Part shown: in pieces, positions 51,872-60,946 of the stretch
How the letters are laid out: every line of letters starts with the position of its first letter
How positions within the stretch are numbered: position 1 is the stretch's first letter
Source: Bacteroidia bacterium
GTDB taxonomy: Bacteria; Bacteroidota; Bacteroidia; Bacteroidales; Azobacteroidaceae
Direction: 5' to 3'
DNA: 64,000 bases
Assembly: GCA_025996895.1 (NCBI GenBank)
Contig: BNTW01000001.1
Location: forward strand, 25,523 to 89,522
Program-made: the position numbers and the translations under genes
The notes under the pieces: model-generated
Database searches by the model: none
What the model saw: the letters and a program-made list of their open reading frames with translations, nothing else
What the model was told of the DNA's origin: nothing

Positions 51872-54800
51872 TTAAATACCCAAACGAAGTGTGAATGTGA
51901 ATTGTTTCGGCATCGGAGTAGCAACTCCGCCGCTGTTAAAAAATTCGGGATCTTGTCCGTTCAGCTTTTTATCCGCGTAAATCAGGAATAAATTCGTAGC
52001 TTGTAGTTTCAATGAAACGCTTTGCATGCGAACGGCATTCACCCATTTTTTCGGTACGTCGTAACTCAGTGAAATTTCTTTCATGCGGATAAAATCACCT
52101 TTGGCAGTACGCACGGAAGAATAATTGTAGGCATTGTAGGCCAGTTGCAAATTATTTACCTCTTGCTGCTGGCGAACACTGGCGATTACCGGAATATTGG
52201 TGATCAGTTCATCACCCGGAATCATCCAACGGTTTTTAAATTCGCGCGGCATGGCATCGTTGTCTGTGTAAGAGTCGTAGAATGCTTTATCCATCCGGAT
52301 TACATTTCCGAACGAATAGGTTGCAAAAATACTCAGTTGTATTCCTTTCCAAGTGAAAATATTACCTAATGAGCCGAGAATAGTCGGTTCGGTCGGACCT
52401 TCATAAATCAGATAAGATAAATTTTTGTTTTCTTGAAAGTTGATGTTGGAAACAGTTGTTTCGGTTTGTGCTTCATTGGTATAAAATGTCGGAAGACCTT
52501 CATCGTTCAATCCCGCAAATGGGATAGAGAACAAGGCGCGCACCGGATAACCTTCAATAGCAAATCCATCATCTTTAATGTAGGTAATCGCTCTTTCTTT
52601 GGAGAAAAACCGGGTAATTTCATTGTGCTGTTTAGTAAAAATAAAATCCGTATTCCAGGTAAATTCTCTATTTACAATGTTTCGGGTGGATAAGCTTACC
52701 TCAAACCCTCCGGCTTTCATTTCAGCAACATTCGCCCATTTGGCAATCTTTCCGCCACCCACTCCGGTTGTATAGATTCTTCCGATCAAATCATAATTAT
52801 TCCGGATGTAATAATCGGCGACTAACGTAATCCGGTCTTTCAGGAAGCCGGCATCGATACCTGCGTTCAATTCGTGTTTCTTTTCGTAAGTCAAATCCGA
52901 ATTTTCGGTTTCCGACAATTCCAAACCGGGCTCCATTACATCTGCCGAAGGTCGCCAGGGAGTATAAGAAAGATAGATAGGAAGTGCATTGGCCACATCT
53001 ACAGGGCCGGCATCTGCCGTCAATGAGTAAGAAAGTTTTGCCGTTGCGTGTGATAAAATTTTGTTTGCAAACCAGCTTTCTTCGTGTGCATTCCACGCGC
53101 CTGCAATATTCCATGTAGGCAGCCAGCGTGCTTTACGCGATCTACCCAGTTTGTTTGTTCCCTCGTAGCGTCCGGTTCCGTTGATAACGTATCTTCCCTT
53201 ATACGAATAAGTCGCCATAGCAAAAGAAGCGATATTGCGTTTCGTTGTCGGAGCGATTTTGTAATATTCCGATTTTTCTTCTTTTCCCTGTTTGAAAGCC
53301 AGATAGTCGTAGAAAGAATCGCCTTTGTCGTATTCAAATCCCCAGCCTCTAAACCAGGTTTTATCACGTTCGGTCGAATTGACTTCCATACCACCGAATA
53401 AATTAATCAGGTGGATGCCATTAAGACTGGTTGCATAAGAAGACGAAATACGGGCGTCGATACTTTTCATCGTATAATCCGTCCGGTCGTAAATACCGCC
53501 TTTGGGCAATATCGTTTCGGGTATGGCACCTGGGTCGTCGGGATTACGGTATAAGTAGGGGTTTTTATCGCGAACAGTTTCATTTTCACCGCCTTCACCT
53601 TCTTTTACACCGGCGCGGTATGCCTGTGCCATATTGGAACGATCTTTGATTTTATGTTCTTGCGAAGAAGACTGATAGCGGAACGCACTCAAAAGACTCA
53701 CGTCCCAGCCTTTGAGCAGTTTCCAGGTCAATTCACCTTGAAATTTCACGTCTGTAACCGCCAAATCAATGTAATTATTGTCTAATTCGTGAAAAATATT
53801 GAACGGTGCATAATTGCGTTTATAGAAAGTATTCGGATCCAACGTGCGCGAAGTATTGAGCGCGTAAGAATACGGATTGATGTCGAACGTTCGGGATACA
53901 TTGCCTGAAACCGGATCGGTTTCTTGATTAACAGTGCCCGGTGCCTTTTGATTTCTTCGCGCGCCGCTTCCCAACAATTTCAAATCCAACGTGGGCGAGA
54001 GTTTATACGATGCGTTGGCATTAATGGTATAACGTTCTACGTTGCTGGATTTTGTCCAGCCCGGATCGTTCATTACCGATAGTGAAACATAAAAAGCTGC
54101 TTTTTCCGAGCCTGCCGTCATACTGACGGCATGGTTTTGAAGAATGCTTGTGCTGAACAATTCGTCAAACCAGTCGGTATTCCGAAATTCCGCTTCACGC
54201 AAGAAAGCGTTTTTAGCGTTTTGATAGGCTTCCAGCGCGTATTTATCGTTTCCTTCGTAAGTATTAATAAGGTCATACATTTTTCCATAAACACCCGACG
54301 AAGATCTTCCGACCAGGTTGGAGAATTCCAACAAGCCTTTGTCATACATTTCCTTATAAATCCCCATTTGTTCCTGCGAATTGGTGATGTTAAAATCGCG
54401 ATAGCTGGGTTTTAAGCGAGTGGTAAATTCGCCGGTATAGGAAAGCCGGCTGACGCCTTCGCGTCCTTTCTTCGTTGTGACAACAATCACACCGCCCATC
54501 GCACGCGCGCCGTAAATAGAAGTGGCCGACCCGTCTTTCAATATTTGAAAACTTTCGATGTCGTCGGCATTAATTCCCGCGATAGCCGAAGAAATCAATG
54601 TTTCGGCATTGCCCGAAGACAAATCGTCGCTCTTAACATCGACGACGTCTTCCAATACGACACCATCAACCACCCAAAGCGGTTTTGAATTTCCGTAAAT
54701 GGAAGTAGCCCCGCGCACGCGGATTTTCGGTGCGGCACCAAATGTTCCCGAAACGTTTTGTACGGAAACTCCGGCGGCTCGTCCTTCCAAAGAGCGCGAA

Positions 54801-55207
54801 ATATCGGCGACACCGTCTAATTTGGCTTTAGCCGCATCAATTTTGGTCGTTGAGCCGGTGAATAAGCGTTTGTCGGTTTTAGTCATACCCACGACTACCA
54901 CTTCCGACAGCGTTTTATTATCCGGTTGCAAAACAATATGCATGTTTTCTTTGACCGGAACTTCTTGTGTTAGCATACTGATAAAGGAAACTACCAACGT
55001 TTTACTTCCTTCCGGCACTTTTAGTTCAAATTTTCCTTCCAGGTCGGAAACCGTACCAATCGACGGATTTCCTTTGACAACAATAGACGCTCCGGTGACC
55101 GGTTCTTTATCTTCCGATGATATAACTGTCCCTTTTACAAGCTGTTGGGAAAATCCTGACAGAGAGAAAAACGTAAGGGCTATTAGTAAAAAATAGCATA
55201 AGCGCAT
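51872..55207 (-). CDS. SusC/RagA family TonB-dependent transporter
   Basis: An 1111-residue outer-membrane beta-barrel that imports substrate with energy from TonB. The signal peptide (to GFSQ) is followed by a carboxypeptidase-regulatory-like domain (QLVKGTVISSEDKEPVTGAS...DLEGKFEL) and the TonB-box region SEVVVVGMTKTDKR. Then come the plug (SLEGRAAGVSVQNVSG, IRVRGATSIYGNSKPLWVVD, ILKDGSATSIYGARAMGGVI) and a barrel ending TFTLRLGI. It is the first gene of the five-gene minus-strand operon and starts 45 bases after a -7-like element. Confidence 0.96.
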   Translation of the reverse strand: MRLCYFLLIALTFFSLSGFSQQLVKGTVISSEDKEPVTGASIVVKGNPSIGTVSDLEGKFELKVPEGSKTLVVSFISMLTQEVPVKENMHIVLQPDNKTLSEVVVVGMTKTDKRLFTGSTTKIDAAKAKLDGVADISRSLEGRAAGVSVQNVSGTFGAAPKIRVRGATSIYGNSKPLWVVDGVVLEDVVDVKSDDLSSGNAETLISSAIAGINADDIESFQILKDGSATSIYGARAMGGVIVVTTKKGREGVSRLSYTGEFTTRLKPSYRDFNITNSQEQMGIYKEMYDKGLLEFSNLVGRSSSGVYGKMYDLINTYEGNDKYALEAYQNAKNAFLREAEFRNTDWFDELFSTSILQNHAVSMTAGSEKAAFYVSLSVMNDPGWTKSSNVERYTINANASYKLSPTLDLKLLGSGARRNQKAPGTVNQETDPVSGNVSRTFDINPYSYALNTSRTLDPNTFYKRNYAPFNIFHELDNNYIDLAVTDVKFQGELTWKLLKGWDVSLLSAFRYQSSSQEHKIKDRSNMAQAYRAGVKEGEGGENETVRDKNPYLYRNPDDPGAIPETILPKGGIYDRTDYTMKSIDARISSSYATSLNGIHLINLFGGMEVNSTERDKTWFRGWGFEYDKGDSFYDYLAFKQGKEEKSEYYKIAPTTKRNIASFAMATYSYKGRYVINGTGRYEGTNKLGRSRKARWLPTWNIAGAWNAHEESWFANKILSHATAKLSYSLTADAGPVDVANALPIYLSYTPWRPSADVMEPGLELSETENSDLTYEKKHELNAGIDAGFLKDRITLVADYYIRNNYDLIGRIYTTGVGGGKIAKWANVAEMKAGGFEVSLSTRNIVNREFTWNTDFIFTKQHNEITRFFSKERAITYIKDDGFAIEGYPVRALFSIPFAGLNDEGLPTFYTNEAQTETTVSNINFQENKNLSYLIYEGPTEPTILGSLGNIFTWKGIQLSIFATYSFGNVIRMDKAFYDSYTDNDAMPREFKNRWMIPGDELITNIPVIASVRQQQEVNNLQLAYNAYNYSSVRTAKGDFIRMKEISLSYDVPKKWVNAVRMQSVSLKLQATNLFLIYADKKLNGQDPEFFNSGGVATPMPKQFTFTLRLGI

Positions 55208-55251
55208 ACAAAAAACTATAAATTTTAAAATAATTACCTACTAAATTCTGG

Positions 55252-55307
55252 TAAAGATATAAATCTTTTGCGAAAAAATAAATGATTTAAAAGATTTTGT
55301 ATCTTTA
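55252..55307. promoter_or_regulatory. Divergent promoter region between susC and galK
   Basis: Minus-strand TATCTTTA at 55252-55259 precedes susC by 44 bases, and plus-strand TATCTTTA at 55300-55307 precedes galK by 27 bases. Each has one mismatch to TAnnTTTG at the last base. Confidence 0.4.
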
Positions 55308-55334
55308 CACCTCAATTTAATTATTTATAATATC

Positions 55335-56483
55335 ATGAATACGAGTTTAATTCAGGAAAAATTTAAATCATTGTTTCAAACAACAGGAGATATTTATACT
55401 TCTCCGGGACGCATCAACTTAATCGGCGAACATACCGACTATAACGGTGGTTTTGTGCTTCCGGGTGCGATTGATAAAGCAATGTACTGCGAAATCAAAC
55501 CCAACGGAACGGACAAAGTCCGCGCTTTTGCGTTGGATTTGGGCGAATATGCCGAGTTCGGTTTGGGCGAAAAAGACCTGCCGGCTCAATCGTGGGCAAA
55601 ATATATTTACGGTGTTTGCCGGGAAATGATTAAAAGAGGCGCGACAATCAAGGCCTTTGATACGGTTTTTGCCGGCGATGTGCCGCTCGGCGCGGGAATG
55701 TCGTCGTCGGCAGCCTTGGAAAGTTGTTTCGGTTTTGCCATCAACGACCTCTATCAGTTAGGTTTTGATCGTTTCGAGTTGGCGAAAATCGGACAGGCCA
55801 CCGAACATAATTATGTAGGTGTGAAATGCGGAATTATGGATCAATTCGCGTCTTGCTTCGGAAAAGAAGGCTCGTTGATACGGTTGGATTGTCGTTCATT
55901 GGAATATCAATATGTGCCGTTCCATCCCGAAGGCTACCGTTTGGTGCTGGTGAATACGTGTGTAGCGCACGAATTGGCTTCTTCGGCTTACAACAAACGC
56001 CGTCAGTCGTGCGAAAATGTGGCGGCTGCGATTCGAAAACATCACCCCGAAGTCGAATTGCTGCGCGATGCAAATTTGGATATGTTGCGGGAAACGGCCA
56101 ACGAAGTTTCGGCCGAAGATTATATCCGTGCCGAGTTTGTGATTGAAGAAATTCAACGCCTGCTCGACGCTTGTGCCGCTTTGGAAAAAGGCGATTACGA
56201 AACAGTCGGCAAAAAAATGTATGAAACGCACATCGGCCTTAGCCGGAAATACGAAGTCAGCTGTGAAGAGCTGGACTTTTTGAACGACGTTGCCCGCGAA
56301 TGTGGCGTAACCGGATCGCGCGTCATGGGCGGTGGTTTTGGCGGTTGTACGATTAATCTGGTAAAGAACGAATTGTACGACGCTTTTATTAAACGCGCCA
56401 CGGAAAGCTACGAGCGGAAATTCAATATCCAGCCCAAAATTTACGACGTAATAATTAAGGAAGGAGCAAGAAAATTGGAATGA
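55335..56483 (+). CDS. galK: Galactokinase
   Basis: A 382-residue GHMP kinase that phosphorylates galactose in the Leloir pathway. The galactokinase signature GRINLIGEHTDYNGGFVLPG is at residues 23-42, the ATP-binding GDVPLGAGMSSSAALE near 115 and the GHMP C-terminal VMGGGFGGCTINLV near 335. Length is normal. It overlaps the DUF3667 gene by four bases (ATGA). The GH2 enzyme at 41909 could supply galactose, but the two genes are not linked. Confidence 0.96.
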   Translation: MNTSLIQEKFKSLFQTTGDIYTSPGRINLIGEHTDYNGGFVLPGAIDKAMYCEIKPNGTDKVRAFALDLGEYAEFGLGEKDLPAQSWAKYIYGVCREMIKRGATIKAFDTVFAGDVPLGAGMSSSAALESCFGFAINDLYQLGFDRFELAKIGQATEHNYVGVKCGIMDQFASCFGKEGSLIRLDCRSLEYQYVPFHPEGYRLVLVNTCVAHELASSAYNKRRQSCENVAAAIRKHHPEVELLRDANLDMLRETANEVSAEDYIRAEFVIEEIQRLLDACAALEKGDYETVGKKMYETHIGLSRKYEVSCEELDFLNDVARECGVTGSRVMGGGFGGCTINLVKNELYDAFIKRATESYERKFNIQPKIYDVIIKEGARKLE

Positions 56484-57328
56484 GCCATTTGCTGAAAATC
56501 AGGGAAGACAAGCGTTGTCAGAATTGCGGGCATTTCGTCGCCGAGCGGTTTTGTCCCGAATGCGGTCAAGAAAATACGGAAACTCGACAGCGTTTTCACT
56601 ACTTGTTTGTGCATTTTTTTGAGGATTTTGTCCATTACGACGCCAAGTTTTGGAAAACAATCTTTTATTTGCTGTTTTATCCGGCCAAATTGACGAAAGA
56701 ATATTTGGCCGGGAAACGCAAAAGTTTTGTACAACCGGTACAGCTCTACCTTTTTATCAGTTTTGTCGTGTTTTTTATTCCGGCTATTTTGCCTCATGAA
56801 CATTCCGGGAAAGAACATTTAGCGGTAGAAGCTTCGGCTGAAAAAATAGAAACGGAAGATGCTAACGAGGATTTACCGTTTGTTGTGGAATTGATGAAAG
56901 GCTTGGAAAAAGACAGCGGTAAAGAATTTTTTGAAATGCTTAAACATCATTTTCCGAAAGTGATATTTTTATATATGCCTGTCTTTGCCTTTTGGCTGTG
57001 GGTTTTCCACAACAAGAAGAAGTGGTTTTATTTCGACCACGGCATTTATACGTTGCACTATTTTTCGTTTATCCTGCTTTCAAGTTTGATTTATATTCTG
57101 GTCGATTGGACGGTGTCGCTATTTCATTACGAACTCTACGACATGGTTATGCTCGCGATGTGGGGTTATTTTATCTACTATTTTTTTCATTCTCACCGCT
57201 TGATGTATGGCGAAACAAAAGCGGTGTCGCGCCTCAAATGCACGCTGTTGTTTTTTATTAATTCACTTTGCATGCTGATTTCGCTTATTGTTTATCTTTG
57301 TGTGATTTATTTGATTTTGAAAATATGA
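56480..57328 (+). CDS. DUF3667 membrane protein with zinc ribbon
   Basis: A 282-residue protein. A short N-terminal zinc ribbon (CQNCGHFVAERFCPECG) precedes a conserved FHYLFVHFFEDFVHYDAKFW segment. Membrane helices follow (LYLFISFVVFFIPAIL, VIFLYMPVFAFWLWVF, YFSFILLSSLIYILV, LLFFINSLCMLISLIVYLC). This matches DUF3667, of unknown function. It overlaps galK and porE by ATGA junctions, so the three genes appear to be co-translated. Confidence 0.85.
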   Translation: MSHLLKIREDKRCQNCGHFVAERFCPECGQENTETRQRFHYLFVHFFEDFVHYDAKFWKTIFYLLFYPAKLTKEYLAGKRKSFVQPVQLYLFISFVVFFIPAILPHEHSGKEHLAVEASAEKIETEDANEDLPFVVELMKGLEKDSGKEFFEMLKHHFPKVIFLYMPVFAFWLWVFHNKKKWFYFDHGIYTLHYFSFILLSSLIYILVDWTVSLFHYELYDMVMLAMWGYFIYYFFHSHRLMYGETKAVSRLKCTLLFFINSLCMLISLIVYLCVIYLILKI

Positions 57329-59292
57329 GCCGCTATTATTCGCTGATTTTATTGCTGACGACCGTTTGCTTGCTGTTTTCCTGTAAAACGGCCAAGTTGA
57401 AAGATGCTGTGGATAAGGAAGATAGGGGCGAGTATTACGATGCGGCGCAAATCTACCGTAAAGTGTATTCAAAGACTTCGTCGAAAAAGACTTATTTGCG
57501 AGGAAGTGTGGCCTTTCATTTAGCGGAATGTAATAAGGAAGTAAATAATCCCTCACGGGCGTTGAGTGCCTACACGAATGCATTGCGCTATCAGTATCCC
57601 GACAGTATGGAGATTTTGCATCAGGCGCAGATGTTGCATAAGTTGGGAAGATACAGCGAGGCAGTCAAGCAATACAACGCTTTTCTGGAAATTGTCCCGA
57701 ATCATCCGCTGGCGTTGAATGGGATTACCGGTTGTGCATTGGCGGCGGTATGGAAAAAAGAGCCGGCCCGCTATAGCGTGAAGAAAATGGACAAGTTTAA
57801 CTCGCGCGACGGCGAGTTTTGTCCCATGCTCACCGGCGAAGCCTACGACCAGTTGTATTTTGCGTCTTCACGCAAAGAGGCAATGGGCGATGAGAAAAGT
57901 CCGGTTACCGGAGTGAAAAACAACGATTTCTTTTTGGTCAAGCAAGACGATAAAAAGCAGTGGCAGAAACCCGAAACGATTGAAAGCGGTATCAATACCG
58001 AATACGACGAGGGAGCAGGCTCATTGACGCCCGACGGCTCGCAGCTCTATTATACTTATTGCGCTTCCGCTGAAGATGCTTCGCGGACAGCCGAGATTTA
58101 TGTTTCGGCACGTTCGGGCGCGGAGTGGGGCGCGGGCAAGAAAGTCGAGATTTTTAAGGATACGCTGGTGATGGCGGCGCATCCGGCGGTGGGTGCGGAC
58201 GGCTATCTCTATTTTGTCTCGGACAGAATAGGCGGTTATGGCGGAAAAGACATTTGGCGGATTAAGATTGACGACATCGGAACAGGTTTTGCGGAAAATC
58301 TGGGGCCGGAAATCAATACGGCGGGCAACGAGATGTTTCCCTGCATGCGCGAAGATACCGTTTTATATTTTTCGTCGGACGGACATCCGGGCATGGGCGG
58401 GCTGGATATTTTCAAAGCGATATACAATAAAAATCAATGGCGAGTCGAAAACATGCGCACCCCCGTCAACAGTATGGGAGACGATTTTGGTATTACGTTT
58501 CAGGGACGGAAAGAATCCGGATTTTTCAGTAGTAATCGCAATGACGGACGCGGGGCTGACCATATTTATTCGTTCGATTTGCCCGGTATTTATGTGTATA
58601 TGGAAGGCTGGGTGATGGACAGGGACGAGAATGTGGTGGATAGTGCGGAAGTAAGGATTGTCGGGAAAGACGGAACAAATCAGCGGATTTTTGCCCGCAC
58701 CGACGGAACGTATTATATGGAAGTTGTTCCCGGAGTGGATTACGTGATGATGGCATCTGCGCCGGGATATCTCAACCAGAAACAGAGTTTGAGCGTTCCC
58801 GCCACGCAGAAAAGCGAAACGTATTATGTCGATTTTCATTTGCCGTCGGTTTCCAAGCCGGTGTTAATTGAAAATATTTTTTACGATTTCAACAAGGCGA
58901 CTTTGCGTTCCGAATCGAAGGAGGCTTTGCAAGAACTGATTACGATGTTGGAAGACAACCCGAGCGTAACGATTGAACTCTTGGCGCATACCGACCGTGT
59001 TGGCTCGGACGCTTACAACGACAATCTGTCGCAACGGCGCGCACAATCGGTAGTCGATTATTTAATTAAAGGCGGTATCGCTTCCGACCGGTTGACAGCC
59101 AAAGGTTATGGAAAAACCACACCGAAAAAAGTTACGAAATCACTTGCCGAAAAATACGATTTTCTTCCCGAAGGACAGTTATTGGACGCCGCGTTTATCG
59201 AAACGTTAGAGCCTGTTCGGCAGGCGATTGCCGACCAAATTAACCGGCGAACGGAATTTTTAGTATTGAGTACGACTTACCGTTTGCAGTAG
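57325..59292 (+). CDS. porE: PorE-like T9SS outer-membrane lipoprotein with OmpA domain
   Basis: A 655-residue lipoprotein (LLFSC lipobox, Cys20). Domains in order match Porphyromonas gingivalis PorE. TPR helices are at about 25-150 (YYDAAQIYRKVYSKTSSKKT, YSEAVKQYNAFLEIVPNHPL). A WD40/PD40 propeller covers about 160-430 (GYLYFVSDRIGGYGGKDIWR, YFSSDGHPGMGGLDIFK). A carboxypeptidase-regulatory-like fold spans about 440-530. OmpA C-terminal peptidoglycan-binding is at about 540-650 (FYDFNKATLRSESKEALQEL, LSQRRAQSVVDYL, GYGKTTP). PorE anchors the T9SS to peptidoglycan. The ATG at 57325 overlaps the upstream stop. The last 53 bases overlap mutY on the other strand. Confidence 0.88.
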   Translation: MSRYYSLILLLTTVCLLFSCKTAKLKDAVDKEDRGEYYDAAQIYRKVYSKTSSKKTYLRGSVAFHLAECNKEVNNPSRALSAYTNALRYQYPDSMEILHQAQMLHKLGRYSEAVKQYNAFLEIVPNHPLALNGITGCALAAVWKKEPARYSVKKMDKFNSRDGEFCPMLTGEAYDQLYFASSRKEAMGDEKSPVTGVKNNDFFLVKQDDKKQWQKPETIESGINTEYDEGAGSLTPDGSQLYYTYCASAEDASRTAEIYVSARSGAEWGAGKKVEIFKDTLVMAAHPAVGADGYLYFVSDRIGGYGGKDIWRIKIDDIGTGFAENLGPEINTAGNEMFPCMREDTVLYFSSDGHPGMGGLDIFKAIYNKNQWRVENMRTPVNSMGDDFGITFQGRKESGFFSSNRNDGRGADHIYSFDLPGIYVYMEGWVMDRDENVVDSAEVRIVGKDGTNQRIFARTDGTYYMEVVPGVDYVMMASAPGYLNQKQSLSVPATQKSETYYVDFHLPSVSKPVLIENIFYDFNKATLRSESKEALQELITMLEDNPSVTIELLAHTDRVGSDAYNDNLSQRRAQSVVDYLIKGGIASDRLTAKGYGKTTPKKVTKSLAEKYDFLPEGQLLDAAFIETLEPVRQAIADQINRRTEFLVLSTTYRLQ

Positions 59293-60340
59293 TTTCCAAA
59301 TAATACTGCATCAGCCGGTGTAATGGATATTCTTCCCAGTTTCTTATGTCTATAGATATAAATTCAGTGATTGCAGGCAGTTTTTCCATGTGCACTTCGT
59401 AAAAAGAGGCGTGGAGAATGCGGTGCGAAAGAATATGCTTTTTATTTTCAATGATTAATCGAAAGGAATAGCCGGTTGTGCCGGGAAGCCACGATTTTTG
59501 CCGGATGATTTCACTTAACTGCTCAAAACTCAGGGACGTTTCAGCTTCTATCAATGGAAATTCAAACAGGTTTTGCCAGATGCCTTTGTGGTGGCGTTGG
59601 TTGATCCATACCTGCCGGCCGTCGTGGATATGGAAGTAATATAAATAAAGGTCTTTGGTTTGGGTTTTGTTCTGCTTGACCGGAAATTGCTCAACGCTGT
59701 TGGTCGCATAAGCCGGACAGCGAGATTGAAACGGACAAACCGGACAGTCGGGCGAAGCGGGCGTGCATTGCAACGCGCCAAATTCCATGATGGCCTGATT
59801 GAACAACCCTGCCTGTGTCTTATCCATTAATTTGCCGGCCAATTCGGTAAACTGTTTTTTCCCTTTGTTGGTGTCGATTGGCTCGTTGATGGCAAACAAT
59901 CGAGACAGAAAGCGGAACACGTTGCCGTCAACAACCGGGTAGGGCATGTTCCACGCAAACGAAACAATTGCCGCTGCCGTATATTCACCGATTCCTTTTA
60001 AATTTAAAACAGCTTGGTAATCTTTCGGGAAAACGGCATTGTATTCGGAAAAAATGGTTTTTGCAGCCAAATGCAGGTTTCGCGCGCGCGAATAATAACC
60101 CAATCCCTGCCACAATTTTAAAACTTCCTGCTCGTCGGCGGAAGCCAAAGCCTGCACATCGGGAAAACGTTCGACGAAACGATTGTAATATTCCAAGCCT
60201 TGCGCCACCCGCGTTTGCTGGAGAATAATTTCCGAAATCCATATTTTATACGGGTCGGAAGTGTTTCGCCAGGGCAAATCTCTTCGATTGTCTGAATACC
60301 ATTCAATCAATTGTGCAGCAATAAAATCGCAATTTTTCAT
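59240..60340 (-). CDS. mutY: A/G-specific adenine glycosylase
   Basis: A 366-residue base-excision enzyme that removes adenine opposite 8-oxoguanine. The N-terminal DLPWRNTSDPYKIWISEIILQQT, the helix-hairpin-helix LKGIGEYTAAAIVSFAW with catalytic VDGNVFR, and the 4Fe-4S ligands CTPASPDCPVCPFQSRC (C-x6-C-x2-C-x5-C) are complete. A NUDIX-like C-terminal domain for 8-oxoG recognition follows. Start at 60340 (MKNCDF) is chosen over an upstream ATG at 60373; a -7 element ends eight bases before it. The 3' end overlaps porE by 53 bases. Confidence 0.95.
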   Translation of the reverse strand: MKNCDFIAAQLIEWYSDNRRDLPWRNTSDPYKIWISEIILQQTRVAQGLEYYNRFVERFPDVQALASADEQEVLKLWQGLGYYSRARNLHLAAKTIFSEYNAVFPKDYQAVLNLKGIGEYTAAAIVSFAWNMPYPVVDGNVFRFLSRLFAINEPIDTNKGKKQFTELAGKLMDKTQAGLFNQAIMEFGALQCTPASPDCPVCPFQSRCPAYATNSVEQFPVKQNKTQTKDLYLYYFHIHDGRQVWINQRHHKGIWQNLFEFPLIEAETSLSFEQLSEIIRQKSWLPGTTGYSFRLIIENKKHILSHRILHASFYEVHMEKLPAITEFISIDIRNWEEYPLHRLMQYYLETTANGKSYSILKIPFAG

Positions 60341-60348
60341 ACGGGATA

Positions 60349-60356
60349 CAAAAATA
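60349..60356 (-). promoter_or_regulatory. -7 element for mutY
   Basis: Minus-strand TATTTTTG ends eight bases before the mutY ATG at 60340, implying a very short or absent leader. Confidence 0.45.
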
Positions 60357-60402
60357 ATAAAAAAACGTATCAAAAAGTTTTTTTAATCAGGAATAAAAGC
60401 CT

Positions 60403-60410
60403 TATATTTG
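60403..60410 (+). promoter_or_regulatory. -7 element for the HU gene
   Basis: TATATTTG, exact match, 42 bases before the HU start at 60453. Confidence 0.6.
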
Positions 60411-60452
60411 CAGTCCGAAAAAAAATATTAAGTATTTAAATAATTTATAGTC

Positions 60453-60737
60453 ATGACAAAAGCAGATATTGTTATTGCAATTTCGAGGAATACCGGCATA
60501 GACAGGGCAACTGTAGCTGCATCGGTACAAGGTTTTGTGGACGAAGTAATGAAGTCCATGAGTAATGGAGAGAATGTTTATCTTCGCGGTTTCGGTTCTT
60601 TCGTAGTGAAAAAAAGAGCAGCAAAAGCAGCGCGCCACATCAAAAATGAAACTACAATCATTATTCCGGAACGTTTTGTTCCGACTTTTAAACCTTCTCA
60701 ATATTTCAGCGAACATTTGAGAAAAACTTTGAAATGA
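60453..60737 (+). CDS. HU-family DNA-binding protein
   Basis: A 94-residue nucleoid protein. The N-terminal helices (MTKADIVIAISRNTGIDRATV) are followed by the beta-arm region VYLRGFGSFVVKKRAAKAARH and a basic end. GFGSF is the HU/IHF signature. It bends and compacts DNA as a dimer. A -7 element precedes it, and a tiny ribosomal protein gene follows 30 bases later, an arrangement also seen in other Bacteroidetes. Confidence 0.95.
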   Translation: MTKADIVIAISRNTGIDRATVAASVQGFVDEVMKSMSNGENVYLRGFGSFVVKKRAAKAARHIKNETTIIIPERFVPTFKPSQYFSEHLRKTLK

Positions 60738-60767
60738 ACGTATTACTAACTAATAAAATCAGGAACA

Positions 60768-60860
60768 ATGCCCAGCGGTAAAAAAAGAAAAAGACATAAG
60801 ATGTCCACACACAAACGGAAAAAAAGACTTAGAAAGAACAGACATAAAAAGAAAAAATAA
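60768..60860 (+). CDS. 30-residue AURKAIP1/COX24-domain ribosomal protein (bS22/mS38-like)
   Basis: The 30 codons read MPSGKKRKRHKMSTHKRKKR followed by LRKNRHKKKK, an almost purely basic peptide. KRKRHKMSTHKRKKRLRKNRHK is the core of the COX24/AURKAIP1 (mS38) family. Relatives are small-subunit ribosomal proteins in mitochondria and bS22 in mycobacteria, and short versions occur across Bacteroidetes. It binds rRNA near the decoding region in known structures. It is easily missed because of its size. It lies between HU and RNase E/G on the same strand. Confidence 0.85.
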   Translation: MPSGKKRKRHKMSTHKRKKRLRKNRHKKKK

Positions 60861-60886
60861 GTTTCTTTTTTTGTTGATATGAAATG

Positions 60887-60924
60887 AAAGGTTAAACGTG
60901 CGAGTTTCCGCGCATTTAACCTTT
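60887..60924 (+). terminator. Strong hairpin between the small ribosomal protein gene and rng
   Basis: AAAGGTTAAACGTGCG pairs with CGCGCATTTAACCTTT around AGTTTC, 15 of 16 positions paired (one mismatch, one G-T). No proper U tract follows. It ends 22 bases before the RNase E/G start, so it may be a terminator for HU or a 5'-leader element of the RNase mRNA. Confidence 0.6.
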
Positions 60925-60946
60925 ATTTATAAAATAAAAATACAAC

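Noticed and set aside
41909-56483. GH2 enzyme, SusCD locus and galK as one polysaccharide utilisation locus
   Set aside because: They are on different strands and in separate transcription units, with an ABC exporter between; the SusCD operon itself encodes no glycosidase.
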